Notes under the pieces: model-generated
What the model saw: the letters and a program-made list of their open reading frames with translations, nothing else
Told to the model about the DNA's origin: nothing
Database searches by the model: none
Assembly (NCBI RefSeq): GCF_036985505.1
Contig: NZ_BTGQ01000002.1
Location: 248,001 to 312,000 of the forward strand
Source of the DNA: Croceitalea sp947503285
GTDB taxonomy: Bacteria > Bacteroidota > Bacteroidia > Flavobacteriales > Flavobacteriaceae
Direction: 5' to 3'
Length of the DNA: 64,000 nucleotides
Made by a program: the position numbers and the translations under genes
Shown here: one piece after another, positions 62,451 to 64,000 of the stretch
Layout of the letters: each line of letters begins with the position of its first letter
Position numbering within the stretch: position 1 is the first letter of the stretch

Positions 62451-63107
62451 CTAAACATTCAAATACTTTTTAAGGTAATCGGAGCGTTGCTTCAAGTCTT
62501 CTAAAAACTGATCATCGTTATTACCAAATAAAATCGTGTAATTGTACCTTCTAAAGGTCTGTATTACCTCATTTAAATTAGATGCATTTATTTTAAGGGT
62601 CACTTGTACGATATCATTGAAACTTTCGGTAATGAAAGCACCCAGTAATTTGTTGTTATTGCTCTCTACGATCTGGGCTATCTCACTAAAGGAATAATCC
62701 TTTATACCTTTTGAGACCACTAAAATACCCCCTGGTTCGGTAAAAAATGGGGTTCCTATGAATACGGAAACGATATCATTAAGGTCATAATACCCCATGA
62801 CCCTATTGGCGTCATCTAAAATGGGTAGGATGTTGGCCTCGTTTCGGGCAAATTTTTCCAACACGTCCAACCACGACGTTTCCGGAGTTACATGAAAAGA
62901 TTCCAAATCATACCTAAACCCATCAATTTTCTTTTTTGCCTCAAAACAATCATGGTCATCCTCAGAGAGAAGCCCGATGAAAATACCATCTTCAACGACG
63001 GCGACATGGGAGAACGTGGTCTCTTCGAAAAATACCATGGGCTTTTTCAACGTCTCCTTGACTTCAAAAACCGGTAGTGTTTTTATGATTTGATTTTGGA
63101 TCTGCAT
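62451..63107 (-). CDS. CBS domain protein
   Basis: 218 residues from ATG 63107; an in-frame extension from 63149 carries no family feature. Two CBS repeats (about 15-60, AVVEDGIFIGLLSEDD, and 75-125, NILPILDDANRVMGYYD) are followed by an ACT-like C-terminal part (TLKINASNLNEVIQTFRRYN). Such proteins bind adenine nucleotides; the output is unknown. It lies between nadK and pdxJ, a conserved order in the family as far as I recall. Confidence 0.88.
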   Translation of the reverse strand: MQIQNQIIKTLPVFEVKETLKKPMVFFEETTFSHVAVVEDGIFIGLLSEDDHDCFEAKKKIDGFRYDLESFHVTPETSWLDVLEKFARNEANILPILDDANRVMGYYDLNDIVSVFIGTPFFTEPGGILVVSKGIKDYSFSEIAQIVESNNNKLLGAFITESFNDIVQVTLKINASNLNEVIQTFRRYNYTILFGNNDDQFLEDLKQRSDYLKKYLNV

Positions 63108-63166
63108 AGTTCTGATATCTTGTGCAAAATACGAATTTATATAGCGCAAAAGGCGTGCCTAATTTG

Positions 63167-63174
63167 TATTTTTG
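63167..63174 (+). promoter_or_regulatory. pdxJ -7 promoter element
   Basis: TATTTTTG matches TAnnTTTG, 21 bp before the pdxJ ATG. No clear -33 element. Confidence 0.4.
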
Positions 63175-63195
63175 GGAAATTAGCGTAAAAATACC

Positions 63196-63909
63196 ATGAC
63201 AAAACTAAGCGTCAATATTAATAAACTGGCCACCTTACGGAACTCACGGGGTGGTAATGTACCCGACCTTATAAAAGCAACCAAGGATATTGAGGCTTTT
63301 GGCGCACAAGGAATAACGATTCATCCTAGGCCTGACGAACGACATATCCGTTATCAAGATGCACGCGATTTGAAGGGCGTGGTAAGCACCGAATTCAATA
63401 TCGAGGGAAATCCCATACCTAAATTTATCGATTTGGTACTTGAAGTTAAACCGACCCAGGTAACCCTGGTGCCCGATGCAGAAGATGCCATTACCTCAAA
63501 CTCGGGATGGGATACGATAAAACATAAGGCCTTTCTGAAGGAAACCATCCAAACTTTTAAATCGAACGGAATCCGCACCTCGATTTTTGTAGATCCAGAT
63601 GTGGCAATGGTAGAGGGGGCGGCATATACCGGAACCGATAGGATAGAACTCTACACCGAAAGTTTTGCACAGCATTATTTTGAGAAAAGGTCCGAAGCCA
63701 TCCAACCCTTTATCACCGCAGCGAACAAAGCAAGGGAAATGGATTTAGGCGTCAATGCGGGCCATGACCTAAGTCTTGACAATATCAAATATTTCAGTGA
63801 TCGTATACCCGACCTTTTAGAGGTCTCCATAGGACACGCCCTGATATGTGAATCACTCTATTTAGGACTCGAAAATGTTGTCAATATGTATTTACATCGT
63901 TTAGGTTAA
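63196..63909 (+). CDS. pdxJ: Pyridoxine 5'-phosphate synthase
   Basis: 237 residues. KLSVNINKLATLRNSRGG, TIHPRPDERHIRYQDA and VNAGHDLSLDN match the PdxJ barrel with its phosphate and active-site His/Glu residues. It condenses 1-deoxyxylulose 5-phosphate with aminoacetone phosphate in vitamin B6 synthesis; PLP is the cofactor of MetY, MetZ and the class V enzyme in this window. The next gene's ATG overlaps its stop (TAATG). Confidence 0.96.
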   Translation: MTKLSVNINKLATLRNSRGGNVPDLIKATKDIEAFGAQGITIHPRPDERHIRYQDARDLKGVVSTEFNIEGNPIPKFIDLVLEVKPTQVTLVPDAEDAITSNSGWDTIKHKAFLKETIQTFKSNGIRTSIFVDPDVAMVEGAAYTGTDRIELYTESFAQHYFEKRSEAIQPFITAANKAREMDLGVNAGHDLSLDNIKYFSDRIPDLLEVSIGHALICESLYLGLENVVNMYLHRLG

Positions 63910-64000
63910 TGGAAGTACTGCATTCAAAAATTTTAGGACACGGTCGCCCACTACTCATTCTCCATGGGTTCCTTGGTATGTCCGATAATTGGAAAACACT
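63909..64000 (+). CDS. Alpha/beta hydrolase (N-terminal part, runs off the window)
   Basis: The ATG at 63909 overlaps the pdxJ stop codon by one base. The 30 visible residues begin MEVLHSKILGHGRPLLILHG and continue FLGMSDNWKT, the LHGFLG oxyanion region of an alpha/beta hydrolase such as YbfF-like esterases. The catalytic residues are outside the window. The coupling with pdxJ suggests an operon. Confidence 0.75.
   Translation, partial: MEVLHSKILGHGRPLLILHGFLGMSDNWKT

Overview
The window reads as one continuous chromosomal segment of a member of the Bacteroidota, family Flavobacteriaceae, most likely a marine genus. The reasons are the moderate-to-low GC content, promoters of the TAnnTTTG type, OmpH/BamA/UppS and DUF6089 gene order, a methionine synthase split into two genes, PagL-like, DUF2807, DUF5686 and 2TM-domain proteins, and large structured intergenic repeats. 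I cannot name the genus. No rRNA, tRNA, CRISPR array or transposase gene was recognised.

Left part (1-28000), sulfur, methionine and SAM metabolism. On the minus strand cysH, a siroheme sulfite reductase, SUMT and a ferredoxin-NADP reductase form a sulfite-assimilation block. Next come a SAM-I riboswitch, metH1 (homocysteine-binding half), a four-helix-bundle gene, metH2 (folate, B12 and activation domains) and metF. A second minus-strand operon, metY, a metX-thrA fusion, metZ, a small frameshifted membrane gene and an Rrf2 regulator, has its own SAM-I riboswitch. metK lies behind a SAM-II-like riboswitch. Three copies of a CTAT-N7-ATAG dyad precede cysH and the sulfite reductase gene. A plus-strand module (serine hydrolase, small membrane protein, ECF sigma factor, putative anti-sigma factor) interrupts this region.

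Middle (28000-42100): deoxynucleoside kinase, a TonB-like protein, membrane and soluble pyrophosphatases, a DUF5686 outer-membrane protein, pdhB, etfBA, a bifunctional nuclease, a CNT nucleoside transporter and thyA.

Accessory stretch (42100-47500): two genes (DUF4145 and DUF2971) laid out like integron cassettes, a serine hydrolase, and a lipoprotein with five 110-residue repeats. Right part (47700-64000): a two-component system, an EgtB/EgtD-like pair, a class V aminotransferase, folA, murI, the OmpH/BamA/UppS envelope cluster, nadK and pdxJ.

The most unusual content is a set of small mobile-looking elements that sit inside or tightly against housekeeping genes. (1) A 416-bp element with 25-26 bp GC-rich inverted repeats and a DUF559 nuclease domain is inserted in frame inside metH2. 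(2) A solo copy of the same repeat is translated inside thyA. (3) A non-coding inverted-repeat element of 161 bp exactly fills the gap between the nucleoside transporter gene and thyA. (4) A four-helix-bundle gene between the metH halves is flanked by inverted heptad repeats that encode the tails of both neighbours. (5) The cassette-like pair carries attC-like inverted repeats whose ends obey the integron end-matching rule.
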